DNA of 64,000 nucleotides from contig NZ_HE997182.1 in NCBI RefSeq assembly GCF_000312445.1, positions 780,841 through 844,840 of the forward strand. Direction: 5' to 3'. Below are positions 45,277 to 53,684 of this stretch, one piece after another. Made by a program: the position numbers and the translations under genes. Below the pieces are notes generated by a model. It was not told the DNA's origin and did not search any database. It was given only the letters and a program-made list of their open reading frames with translations. Every line of letters starts with the position of its first letter. The stretch's first letter is position 1. The DNA is from Phocaeicola abscessus CCUG 55929. GTDB taxonomy: Bacteria > Bacteroidota > Bacteroidia > Bacteroidales > Bacteroidaceae.

Positions 45277-48200
45277 ATGCAAAACAAAAAACGAAGGAGA
45301 TTTCCACCTGAGATGCCTGTTCGGCGAACGCTTCTCAAATTATTGATCGCTTTTTACGGGTTGTACTTGTTTCCCTCTGAGGTTTTAGCGAACACGGATG
45401 TTCGCGCGGATAAAAATACGGATAGTCATATCGTGCAGCAAAAGCGGCAGACCGTAACGATCTCCGTCGCCGATGCCACAGGGCCGATCATTGGGGCCAA
45501 TGTGCTGATCAAAGGGACGACAAATGGAGGCATTACCGATACGGATGGTGTCGCTACTCTCCACAACGTTCCGGTCGATGCAACGCTCGTCGTATCGTAT
45601 ATCGGTTATGCCACCCAGGAGGTGGCAGTCGACGCAAGGCGCTCCGTTCACATTGTGCTTGTCGAAGATACGCAGTTCTTAAAGGATGTGGTGGTGGTGG
45701 GTTACGGCTCTTTGGAAAAGAAGCAGGTCACTTCTGCGATCACCTCCTTAAAAGGCGGCGACATGCTGAAAGGCGTTGGCGGCGCCGATATTTCTACTGC
45801 TCTTCAAGGTAAGATTTCCGGCTTGATCATTGAAAATACGGGTGCGACCAATGCTGGGACCACGTTGCAACTACGCGGCATGACGTCTATTAATGCCGGA
45901 CGTTCCCCGCTGATCGTGATCGATGGTTTTGCCGGCGGCGATATTCGTTCGGTCAATCAGGAAGATATTAAATCCATCGATATTTTGAAAGATGGTTCCG
46001 CCGGTGCGATCTACGGTACTCGTGCTGCGTCGGGCGTCATCCTGATTACTACGAAAAGCGGCAGCGATACGAATGGAAAAATCAAGCTAACTTACCACAA
46101 TGAATTCACTCATCGTGTTGCGTATGGCAAGCCGAAAATGCTGACGGGACGCGAGTATGTGGCGCATCGTATCGGTACGGACTATGGGACGGATACCGAT
46201 TGGTGGGATGAATTGTTAAGTAAAGACAATTTCTCTCAACGTCACCATGTCGCTTTGAATATCGGTACGGAAAAAGTAAAGATGTATACCTCTTTCTTCT
46301 ATGAGAAACAAGAAGGCGTCGCCATTGGTGATGGACGCCAAGATTATGGCGGGCGCATCAATGCCGAGTTCAAACTGTTCGATGATTGGTTTGTTATCAG
46401 ACCGTCTGCCGACTATCGCCAAACGGCACGTGATAACCGTATCCCTTATTTCCGTCAGGCTATGGCCAATAATCCGACACGTTCGCCCTACGACGCAAAT
46501 AGCCCGACAGGCTATAACGTTTGGACCAATGAATCTTTGGATTATAATGTCTTGGCAGACAGCAAACTGTATGATTATTACGGCTTGGACAAGTGGTTTA
46601 AACCCGAAGTAAACTTGAAGCTGGATATAAAGGCCATCCCGGGTTTATCTTATGATCAGATTATCGGATATGAAAACCGCCAATGGGAAAATCATGCGTA
46701 TAGGACGAGATATCACCGCGACGAATTGGAAGAAAGTCGTAATGGCAGCGCCTATTTGGGATTCAGCAAGATCGAGAATTTGACTTCGGAAGGTTATTTT
46801 ACCTATATCCGTGAATTTGAAGGTGGACATAACTTGAATGCGGTCGCAGGTTATTCGTATTTTGAAACCAACGGAGAAGGTTTCGACATGAGAAACTACA
46901 ATTTTTCTGTGGACAAGATAAAATATTGGGATATCGGGCAAGGTACTTATTTGAGCGATGGAAAGGCCTCCATGAGCTCGAGCAAAAGTATTACGGAACG
47001 CTTGTTCGCTTTTTTCGGACGTTTCAACTATGCGTATAAAGACAAATATTTGGCAGGCGCTTCTCTGCGTCACGAAGGATCTTCGAAATTCGCTAAAGAC
47101 AACCGTTGGGCAAATTTTTGGTCGGTGAATGCCGGATGGCGTATCTCGCATGAAGATTTCATGAAAAAGCTAACTTGGATAGACGACTTAAAGTTCCGTG
47201 TTGGCTATGGCGTTACGGGTAACAATGACTTCAGCGCGTCTTACATGGCTAACATGTTAGGTTCCGATACATTTTGGATGTTGCCTTCCGGAGAATGGCA
47301 GAAATCATACGGAAAGACACAAAACGTCAACCCGAACTTAGGATGGGAAGAGAAAAAAGAATGGAACGTCGGAATCGATTATGCATTCTTCAATAATCGC
47401 CTTTACGGCAAATTCGATATCTATCGTCGTAAGGTAGATAATATGCTCTATAGTGTACATGTTCCTCAGCCTCCTTATACACAAGATTCTCAATGGCAGA
47501 ATATCGGTAGTATGGAAAATAAAGGATGGGAATTCGAAATAAGCGGAGAGCTTATCCGCAACAAAAATCTAACCTGGACATCAAGTTTGAACCTTTCACA
47601 TAACTCCGGCAAGATTCTTACTTTGTGGGGAGACAATACCTATTATAACGGAAACGGCTTTCCCGCCCCGGGATCACCGGGAGATGCCGCCCGCATGGAA
47701 GAAGGTTCTCGGATCGGTGCTTTCTATCTGTGGAAATTTGCCGGATTTGATGAAAATGGAGCCTTCCGGCTCTACAATAAAGACGGAGAAATTATTCCCG
47801 CAACCCAGAAAACCGAACTGGACAAACGATACCTGGGCAATTACATGCCGATGCTAATCGTCGGGTGGAACAATACCATCACTTGGAAAAATGTCGATTT
47901 CGGTATATCTCTACGTAGTTGGATCGATTTTGACGTTTATAATACATTACCTATGTACTATGGTATTCAGGGCATGGGGAATATGAATCTCCTAAAAGAC
48001 GCATATTCCAAGTATGACCACATCAGGGGCGAAAAACAAATCTGCGACTATTATTTGGAAGATGGAACGTTCCTGAAGATTCAGAACGTCACCATTGGTT
48101 ACACTGTTCCGATGAAGAAATATACAAAATGGATCGATAGCATACGCATTTATTTGACGGGAAACAATGTAGCGACATTCACCGGATATTCAGGATTGAG

Positions 48201-48303
48201 GCCGGACGTGAACATTACCGGTTGGGACCAAGGTACGGATAAAGTTTGGGAAGTTTACCCTCAAGCACACATATATACGCTCGGAATGCAATTTAATTTC
48301 TAA
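45277..48303 (+). CDS. SusC/RagA-type TonB-dependent receptor
   Basis: 1008 residues. A basic N-terminus precedes the signal helix (LLKLLIAFYGLYLFPSEVLA); a later ATG at 45313 is an alternative start. A carboxypeptidase-regulatory-like domain (ATGPIIGANVLIKGTTNGG; SYIGYATQEV) and plug (LKDVVVVGYGSLEKKQVTSAI; ILKDGSAGAIYGTRAASGVILITTKSG) are followed by a barrel ending HIYTLGMQFNF. SusD starts ten bases after its stop. The pair is divergent from the 5'-nucleotidase genes and followed by rplS, with no degradative enzyme or regulator adjacent, so the substrate cannot be inferred. Confidence 0.95.
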   Translation: MQNKKRRRFPPEMPVRRTLLKLLIAFYGLYLFPSEVLANTDVRADKNTDSHIVQQKRQTVTISVADATGPIIGANVLIKGTTNGGITDTDGVATLHNVPVDATLVVSYIGYATQEVAVDARRSVHIVLVEDTQFLKDVVVVGYGSLEKKQVTSAITSLKGGDMLKGVGGADISTALQGKISGLIIENTGATNAGTTLQLRGMTSINAGRSPLIVIDGFAGGDIRSVNQEDIKSIDILKDGSAGAIYGTRAASGVILITTKSGSDTNGKIKLTYHNEFTHRVAYGKPKMLTGREYVAHRIGTDYGTDTDWWDELLSKDNFSQRHHVALNIGTEKVKMYTSFFYEKQEGVAIGDGRQDYGGRINAEFKLFDDWFVIRPSADYRQTARDNRIPYFRQAMANNPTRSPYDANSPTGYNVWTNESLDYNVLADSKLYDYYGLDKWFKPEVNLKLDIKAIPGLSYDQIIGYENRQWENHAYRTRYHRDELEESRNGSAYLGFSKIENLTSEGYFTYIREFEGGHNLNAVAGYSYFETNGEGFDMRNYNFSVDKIKYWDIGQGTYLSDGKASMSSSKSITERLFAFFGRFNYAYKDKYLAGASLRHEGSSKFAKDNRWANFWSVNAGWRISHEDFMKKLTWIDDLKFRVGYGVTGNNDFSASYMANMLGSDTFWMLPSGEWQKSYGKTQNVNPNLGWEEKKEWNVGIDYAFFNNRLYGKFDIYRRKVDNMLYSVHVPQPPYTQDSQWQNIGSMENKGWEFEISGELIRNKNLTWTSSLNLSHNSGKILTLWGDNTYYNGNGFPAPGSPGDAARMEEGSRIGAFYLWKFAGFDENGAFRLYNKDGEIIPATQKTELDKRYLGNYMPMLIVGWNNTITWKNVDFGISLRSWIDFDVYNTLPMYYGIQGMGNMNLLKDAYSKYDHIRGEKQICDYYLEDGTFLKIQNVTIGYTVPMKKYTKWIDSIRIYLTGNNVATFTGYSGLRPDVNITGWDQGTDKVWEVYPQAHIYTLGMQFNF

Positions 48304-48313
48304 AAAAAACGAT

Positions 48314-50020
48314 ATGAAAAGCAAGAATTTACTACATATTATTGGCGGAATTGTCTGTACGTTGGCTGCCACATCTTGTAGCCTCGATCCGGAATTCTAT
48401 TCCCAGGTGGTTCCAGAGACCTTCTATAGTTCGCAAGATGCTGTTTGGCAACGTTTTTATCGTCCCTTTACGCATTGGCGCTGGTATGTGGGGCATAACG
48501 AGAACCGCTGGATGCTCCAGGAGTTAGGGACGGATGAATTTTGCCTTCCTACTCGCGGCAGCGACTGGTATGATGGTGCTAAATATCAAAAGATCCATCA
48601 TCACGAGTATACTTTCGATATGGCATGGATCAACGAAGGATGGCGCCTCCCGACCATGGGCGTCGCTCTGGCATGGGATGCATTGGAAGATTTGGCGGAA
48701 ATAGATTTTGATAAACTTAAATTTGAACAGGGCACTCGCGAATCCATGCTTGCTCAACAGACCGCACTGGTTGCCTCTTTCTATCTGGACGGTTTGGATT
48801 GTTTCGGCGGCATGCCTCTTTATACGACTACCCGTGATGCTGTCAAAGGGCGTTCTACCGATGTGCAAACATTTAACTTTATCGATTCTTTGCTAAACGA
48901 AGCGATTCCGAAATTACCTGTAAAGCAGGAATTGGGCGGAATGGAGAACGGTTCTATCAATCGGGCTGCCGGCGTCGCCTTGAAAATTCGTTTGTACTTT
49001 AATGCTGAAGCTTATATCGGTAAAGCCATGTATGCGGAAACTGCTCAGTTGTGTCAGGAACTGATCGAGGGAACCTATGGAAACTATCAACTGGATAGGG
49101 ATTATCGCGATATTTTCGGATTCGACAATGAGAAGAGTAAAGAAATCATTTGGAGCGTTCCTAGCGAAAACAATAAATTGGAATCTGACGGTACTCATTG
49201 GAGTTATATGGTTCCTTATAACTATAAAAACTATTTAGGTGGTCTGGAAGGTTCCGGTTCAAACAATGGCATCGGTCTGATTCCGGGGCTTGACCCGACG
49301 GGTAAGCGTTATTCTTATAAATTGGGAGGGATCTATCAGAAGTTCCATGATCAAGATGTGCGTAAACAGAACTATGTTTACGAAGGTGACGGAAAATATC
49401 AAGGCATATTTATCGTTGGGCTATTGCAGGATCCTAATAATCCAGAACATACATGTACGGGGAGTCGCGAATATAAGGGGCAGATCATTGATGAAGTAGA
49501 CCAGGTTGCTTACCTCTCTAAAATTGGACAGGCGGAATACCCTACGGCAGAATCACTCCCTTCAACGATCGGTACTGCCGAAGAGAATTCCTGTGTTCGG
49601 GTAGTCAAGGTAAGTCCGCGTCCTTCGCAGACGGATGTCAAGAAGAAATTCAATCCCGATATACCGTTCATTCGCTTGACCGAAATTTACTATACATGGG
49701 CAGAATGCAAGATGCGCACGGGCGATAAGGCCGGTGCGGCCGAGTTGATAAATAAGGTTCGCGCTCGTTACTTCGAAGGCAAAGATGATCCGGATCCTGT
49801 TACTGTAGAAAATATAGACAAATACCGCATGCTCGACGAATGGGCGGAGGAATTCGTCGCAGAAGGACGACGCCGTACGGATTTAGTCCGTTGGAATGCT
49901 TACGTTACCGAAGATTGGTGGGATCATAAAGCTACCAACAAGGCAAACTTGAACAGATTTCCCATCCATTACAGCGTGATGGGGGCGAACAACTTGCTGG
50001 AGCAGAATCCGGGGTATTGA
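48314..50020 (+). CDS. SusD/RagB-type nutrient-binding lipoprotein
   Basis: 568 residues: signal peptide with lipobox (GIVCTLAATSC, Cys22), mature start SLDPEFYSQVVPETFYSSQDAVW, helical core and a C-terminal block NPDIPFIRLTEIYYTWAECKMRTGDKAGAAELINKVRARYF followed by WAEEFVAEGRRRTDLVRWN, both standard for SusD. It caps the SusC encoded ten bases upstream and delivers ligand to it. Ligand unknown. Confidence 0.95.
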   Translation: MKSKNLLHIIGGIVCTLAATSCSLDPEFYSQVVPETFYSSQDAVWQRFYRPFTHWRWYVGHNENRWMLQELGTDEFCLPTRGSDWYDGAKYQKIHHHEYTFDMAWINEGWRLPTMGVALAWDALEDLAEIDFDKLKFEQGTRESMLAQQTALVASFYLDGLDCFGGMPLYTTTRDAVKGRSTDVQTFNFIDSLLNEAIPKLPVKQELGGMENGSINRAAGVALKIRLYFNAEAYIGKAMYAETAQLCQELIEGTYGNYQLDRDYRDIFGFDNEKSKEIIWSVPSENNKLESDGTHWSYMVPYNYKNYLGGLEGSGSNNGIGLIPGLDPTGKRYSYKLGGIYQKFHDQDVRKQNYVYEGDGKYQGIFIVGLLQDPNNPEHTCTGSREYKGQIIDEVDQVAYLSKIGQAEYPTAESLPSTIGTAEENSCVRVVKVSPRPSQTDVKKKFNPDIPFIRLTEIYYTWAECKMRTGDKAGAAELINKVRARYFEGKDDPDPVTVENIDKYRMLDEWAEEFVAEGRRRTDLVRWNAYVTEDWWDHKATNKANLNRFPIHYSVMGANNLLEQNPGY

Positions 50021-50171
50021 TCCGTAACGTATAGATTATGCCCTCGTGATTTATATATGGGTCTTTTTCGTTAATGTACCGGTCCTTATCGGGAGAAAGG
50101 CAAGGAACAATGCTTATCGAGTGGAAGAAATAAAGAAAAGAACCGGCATGATGAAAAAAGATGAAGATTAA

Positions 50172-50203
50172 TTTGGCGAGGAAGCAAGAAAATGGTAAAT
50201 TTG
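50172..50203 (+). promoter_or_regulatory. rplS promoter
   Basis: TTTG at 50172-50175, a 20-base spacer and TAAATTTG at 50196-50203: an exact match to the Bacteroidetes primary-sigma consensus, with a leader of about 80 bases before rplS. Confidence 0.8.
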
Positions 50204-50288
50204 CGCCGCTTTCCGCGTAATCGCTGTCAAGAAGAGTTACTTGATATGTTGCGTTGGTAACGATAAACAATTTGATTATTAAAGTATA

Positions 50289-50654
50289 ATGGTGGATTTA
50301 ATTAAAGTTGCAGAAGAAGCATTTGCTACAGGTAAACAGCATCCTTCTTTTAATTCGGGGGACACTGTGACGGTGGCATACCGTATCGTTGAAGGTACCA
50401 AGGAACGTATACAGCAATATCGGGGTATTGTCATTAAAATTTGCGGACACGGGGGAAAGAAACGTTTTACCGTGCGCAAAATGTCAGGGACTATAGGGGT
50501 AGAACGTATATTCCCGCTTGAATCTCCAGCTATCGACAGCATTACTGTCAACAAGATTGGTAAAGTTCGTCGCGCTAAATTGTATTATTTACGTAAGCTT
50601 ACCGGAAAGAAAGCCAGAATTCAGGAAAAGAGAATCGTTTCAAAGACTGAATGA
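50289..50654 (+). CDS. rplS: 50S ribosomal protein L19
   Basis: 121 residues, the usual size. Conserved blocks are [62 protein letters not shown] and [23 protein letters not shown]19 sits at the 30S-50S interface. Here it is a single-gene unit with its own promoter and terminator, separate from the rpsP-rimM-trmD operon found in many other bacteria. Confidence 0.98.
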   Translation: MVDLIKVAEEAFATGKQHPSFNSGDTVTVAYRIVEGTKERIQQYRGIVIKICGHGGKKRFTVRKMSGTIGVERIFPLESPAIDSITVNKIGKVRRAKLYYLRKLTGKKARIQEKRIVSKTE

Positions 50655-50678
50655 GCTTTCGTTCATCCGTATAAAAAG

Positions 50679-50707
50679 GAGCACTTTAACCGAAGTGCTC
50701 TTTTTTA
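50679..50707 (+). terminator. rplS terminator
   Basis: GAGCACTT pairs with AAGTGCTC around a 6-base loop, followed directly by TTTTTTATT. Confidence 0.9.
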
Positions 50708-50744
50708 TTGCCTTTATCCGCCCCATGTCTTTGCTGGATACGTC

Positions 50745-50986
50745 GACCAACGCCGACGATGACGTTCGGAATCTGAACGTTTACGTCCCTCAACCTATCC
50801 GATGAGGTCTCCAACCTATCCAATGACGTTCGATAACCCAAACGATGAGGTTCCCAACCTGAACGACGAGGTTCGGAACCTAAACGTTTACGTCTCATAA
50901 CCTATACCATGGGGTCGTATAACCTAAACGGTTCTATTTTTAACCTCAACAGGTAGGTTACCTAACCTCAACGACGGGATTCGAAA
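50745..50986. repeat. Array 1 of degenerate ~21-22-nt palindromic repeats
   Basis: About eleven tandem units fit AACCTnAACGAnGAGGTTCnn, each beginning AACC(T/C) and containing the small palindrome AACCT...AGGTT. Unit length varies between 20 and 23 bases and identity between neighbours is partial, so it is neither a CRISPR array (no distinct spacers) nor a recent tandem duplication. A 26-codon reading frame on the plus strand (50823-50900) contains two heptads, NDEVPNL and NDEVRNL, hinting at an eroded heptad-repeat coding segment. The same family recurs at 57146-57434. Confidence 0.75.
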
Positions 50987-51088
50987 CATCGTTGCCGGCA
51001 CTTTCTTTCGTATGCCTGATTGGTGACTTCGTTGATCTTCCGGCGAGACGTTAAATAGATGGTGCGATGTTTGGAAACGGAAGAACAT

Positions 51089-51152
51089 AAAAAAAGGGTC
51101 AACGCTTTGACCCAACCTTTTATTAACCTTAAATCTAATACTATGAAAAACA
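51089..51152 (-). ncRNA. Probable short RNA with its own promoter and terminator
   Basis: An exact promoter (51158-51188, minus) precedes about 64 bases with no useful frame, ending in the stem GGGTCAA/TTGACCC and a run of seven T on the minus strand. The sequence looks familiar from Bacteroidales intergenic regions, but I cannot name a family with certainty. On the plus strand the same stretch holds a 24-codon frame from ATG 51143 (MKNTLQRYDSL...), which seems secondary because the signals point the other way. Confidence 0.6.
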
Positions 51153-51157
51153 CATTG

Positions 51158-51188
51158 CAAAGGTACGATTCTTTGAATACGCTGCAAA
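51158..51188 (-). promoter_or_regulatory. Consensus promoter of the short RNA
   Basis: On the minus strand TTTG (51188-51185), a 19-base spacer and TACCTTTG (51165-51158) match the Bacteroidetes consensus exactly. Transcription would start near 51152. Confidence 0.75.
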
Positions 51189-51471
51189 TAATTCGACTTA
51201 AAAGTTATGTTATATAACATACTTTAATGTTTGCGCCCGGTTTATTAAAGGTTTTTCCGGTCTAACGACGCAAATGTTAAATTTTTATTGCGTGTCAGAC
51301 AGATGTACGTAGCCGTATGGAAGCAAAATTAAATGATGAGAGAAAAAGTCGATCTATCTTCTTCAAACCTTTAAAAGTGAATAAATGCTAATATAAAGCT
51401 CTCTTTTGTTATGATCATTTAAAATATGGGTATATTTTATGTTGAAAAACATATTTTTAAGGAAAAGGTAT

Positions 51472-51479
51472 TATCTTTG
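51472..51479 (+). promoter_or_regulatory. Candidate -7 element for the 48-residue protein
   Basis: TATCTTTG matches TAnnTTTG; the -33 region is AT-rich without TTTG. The start codon at 51560 is about 75 bases downstream of the expected transcription start. Confidence 0.45.
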
Positions 51480-51559
51480 TGTCGTTAAAAGAGAAAGAGA
51501 TAAGATTAAAGAGATGTTTAATCAGTTCTCCAAACGGGAGAACACAAAATGAAGTAATT

Positions 51560-51706
51560 ATGAAAACAAACAGAATTAACGAGATTGAACAATTGCAGTA
51601 TCAGTTAAATCGATACAAGACGATGAGGAAAGGAGCTGTCTGTCAATCATTGCAAATGAGGCTCCATAAACTTTTGAATCAACAAGCCAAAGTAGGCTGT
51701 TTTTAA
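51560..51706 (+). CDS. Small basic protein, 48 residues, unknown function
   Basis: Starting at the ATG at 51560 the product reads MKTNRINEIEQLQYQLNRYK and continues with two helix-forming stretches rich in Leu, Gln and Arg, ending KVGCF. The longer upstream frame starts at a non-ATG codon inside the -7 element, so the short form is preferred. Support for a real gene comes from a -7 element at 51472, an 80-base leader and a terminator directly after it at 51738. No family is recognised; a regulatory or RNA-binding role is possible because it is small, basic and helical, but this is speculation. Confidence 0.55.
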   Translation: MKTNRINEIEQLQYQLNRYKTMRKGAVCQSLQMRLHKLLNQQAKVGCF

Positions 51707-51737
51707 GTGAAGAACATTAATTTAATATCATAGATTG

Positions 51738-51772
51738 GGAGGGAAGACATTTCGTTTCCCTCCTATTTTTTT
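51738..51772 (+). terminator. Terminator after the 48-residue protein gene
   Basis: GGAGGGAA pairs with TTCCCTCC, followed by TATTTTTTT. Confidence 0.85.
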
Positions 51773-51816
51773 CTCGGCACCGTCCCGGCCTTATCTGTCA
51801 TTTACACCCACCTTTT

Positions 51817-51922
51817 CTACATCGTCGGTTTCAGCAGTTCCGTTGCATTCTTGATGCCGAGCCGGCGTTTCAAGTTCTTGCAGTAGATTTTGATGATTTC
51901 GACGCTGAGGAACTTTGGTCAG
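51817..51922 (-). pseudogene. C-terminal scrap of a LuxR-type DNA-binding domain
   Basis: About 34 codons between two stops on the minus strand read LSVEIIKIYCKNLKRRLGIKN, then ATELLKPTM. This follows the recognition-helix pattern of LuxR/NarL domains (LSxxTVKxHxxNIxxKLGVKNRTE). The rest of the regulator is gone. The surrounding 51773-52063 shows nothing else. Probably the end of a decayed sensor or response regulator. Confidence 0.5.
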
Positions 51923-52063
51923 TGATGAGACGGAAAAGGAAATCCCTACAGATGAAACCTCTGTTTACGTCGAGAACATTGCTTTTGTCAATGCCGAGAT
52001 TTCGGCATAGGTAAATCTTTCGGTACATCAAGACGAATGGACATTCGTATCGAGTTTGCTCAT

Positions 52064-52100
52064 AAAAAGGGGCTGTCCTCCTTTTCGGTTGGCAGCCCCT
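52064..52100 (-). terminator. Terminator of the SusC/SusD_2 operon at 52-57 kb
   Basis: On the minus strand GGGGCTGCC and GGACAGCCCC form the stem, followed by TTTTTATG, 34 bases past the SusD stop. Confidence 0.8.
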
Positions 52101-52133
52101 CGCAGAGAGTAAACTTTTAAGAGAGAGAATTAT

Positions 52134-53669
52134 TTAGTGTACATCTGTTCGCGTGTCCCACCACACCTGTTTCCCCCACACATAGTCTTCTATACCAGCG
52201 GCTGCAGCGGTTACATTCGTTTCATTGAAATTATACTGATTGCTCGGATACGGAAAGCGGAACGGCACATCATTGTGAATCCCTTTGAATTTACTACGCG
52301 CGCCGGGATATCTGGGCCATTCGATTGTGGTAATCGTATTGTCTTTATTTTTTCTGTACTCTATGCCTGTTGTGGTATGGATGTAGGTCGGATAACCTGT
52401 TCGGCGGTATAGTGACCAGGCTTCCAGGTTTTCTTTAAACATAGCTACCCACGATTCGAAATAGAGTTTTTCAAAGGTGTTATCCCATTTCCCGGGGCCA
52501 TCGAGGTAGGCTTGAGCGTCGGAATCGGATACTTTATTTTCTTCCATCGACAACTTGACGCCTGTCTGATAGGCTTTTTCTGCGCTCATGGGGGTAGTCC
52601 AGCCTCGCAACGCTGCCTCCGCCATCAAATAATATACATCGCACGCTTTAAAGATAGGCGAGAACCCGGCGGGTTCATCGCGATAGATTTTGCCTAAGCG
52701 GGAGATGGCTGCACGATTCGGAGGGTCGTTGAAAGCGCCGTTCTCATAGCCCCGATATTCGCTGTCCGATACGGCTGGATGCGCCACAGAAGCAATGCGC
52801 GGATCATTCATGGCTTTTAAGTGATCGATGAAGATATCGGCCAAGCCGTGATCATCGCGGCCGGTATACTGATTGTCGTACCACGGTTCATAGTAATTGC
52901 CCGAGCCTTGCCACCAGAAGATAGCAGCCTGGTCGTTGTTTTTGAAAACCGGATATTGGATCGGATTGCCAAATACTTCGTTGCATACGGATTGCGCTGT
53001 GGCTGTATCGACATTGACCATGCGCATGGCGATGCGAACTCGTAGAGAATTACACCAACATTGCCATTTCGACACATCTCCATTGTAAAGAAAGTCGCCT
53101 GCACCTAATTCGTCGGAGCCTTTGCCGGCAGCCCAGTTGTCGGCCACCGTCTTCAAATCAGCCAAGAGAGCTTTCATAACGGATTCTTGCGAATCATAAG
53201 GAGTCTGAAGAATATTTCCCTTGTCTGGAGCGCCTTTCCATGCTTGTGAATAAGGAATATCGCCGAAGGCATCTGTACACATAAACATGATATAGCTCTG
53301 CCATATTTTGCACGCATTGCGCATGTTCTTGAAAGCTTCAGCATTTTCTTCCGTTTTATCGAGGATATCCTGTAGCTGTGTATATCCCCAATAGGAATTG
53401 TACCAGCGGTTGCCGTAGGTATTGTTCGTTGGGATATAGCTCGAATAATCGTCCAAGTACTGAATCTTCGCGATGTAGCCTGCCCACGCGCCTTCGTCCA
53501 GCGAGGTACCCCACTGTTTCATGCTTTGAGTAATGACGTATCCTAATTGGTTGGTATAAGGTACGCTACTGAACGCATCCGGGTCACTGTTGATTTCGTT
53601 GAAATCGTCCGTGCAGCCTGTTGTAAATAAACCAAATGATAATATTAATGTTTTATATAAATTTTTCAT
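52134..53669 (-). CDS. SusD_2-type nutrient-binding outer-membrane lipoprotein
   Basis: 511 residues. Signal peptide with lipobox LFTTGC (Cys19), mature start TDDFNEINSDPDAFSSVPYTNQLGYVITQSM, then ACKIWQSYIMFMCTDAFGDIPYSQAW and FKACDVYYLMAEAALRGWTTPMSAEKAYQTGV, all typical of the SusD_2 branch. It pairs with the SusC encoded 15 bases upstream and is followed by a terminator. Ligand unknown; the GH2 gene on the same strand further upstream may act on the same substrate. Confidence 0.94.
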   Translation of the reverse strand: MKNLYKTLILSFGLFTTGCTDDFNEINSDPDAFSSVPYTNQLGYVITQSMKQWGTSLDEGAWAGYIAKIQYLDDYSSYIPTNNTYGNRWYNSYWGYTQLQDILDKTEENAEAFKNMRNACKIWQSYIMFMCTDAFGDIPYSQAWKGAPDKGNILQTPYDSQESVMKALLADLKTVADNWAAGKGSDELGAGDFLYNGDVSKWQCWCNSLRVRIAMRMVNVDTATAQSVCNEVFGNPIQYPVFKNNDQAAIFWWQGSGNYYEPWYDNQYTGRDDHGLADIFIDHLKAMNDPRIASVAHPAVSDSEYRGYENGAFNDPPNRAAISRLGKIYRDEPAGFSPIFKACDVYYLMAEAALRGWTTPMSAEKAYQTGVKLSMEENKVSDSDAQAYLDGPGKWDNTFEKLYFESWVAMFKENLEAWSLYRRTGYPTYIHTTTGIEYRKNKDNTITTIEWPRYPGARSKFKGIHNDVPFRFPYPSNQYNFNETNVTAAAAGIEDYVWGKQVWWDTRTDVH

Positions 53670-53684
53670 GTTCGCTATTCTCCA

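Noticed and set aside
50686-50898. Minus-strand 70-residue protein through array 1
   Set aside because: It begins inside the rplS terminator region and its residues simply mirror the palindromic repeat; no signal, RBS or promoter supports it.
50745-50986. CRISPR array
   Set aside because: The units follow each other without unique spacers, vary in length and sequence, and no cas gene is present.
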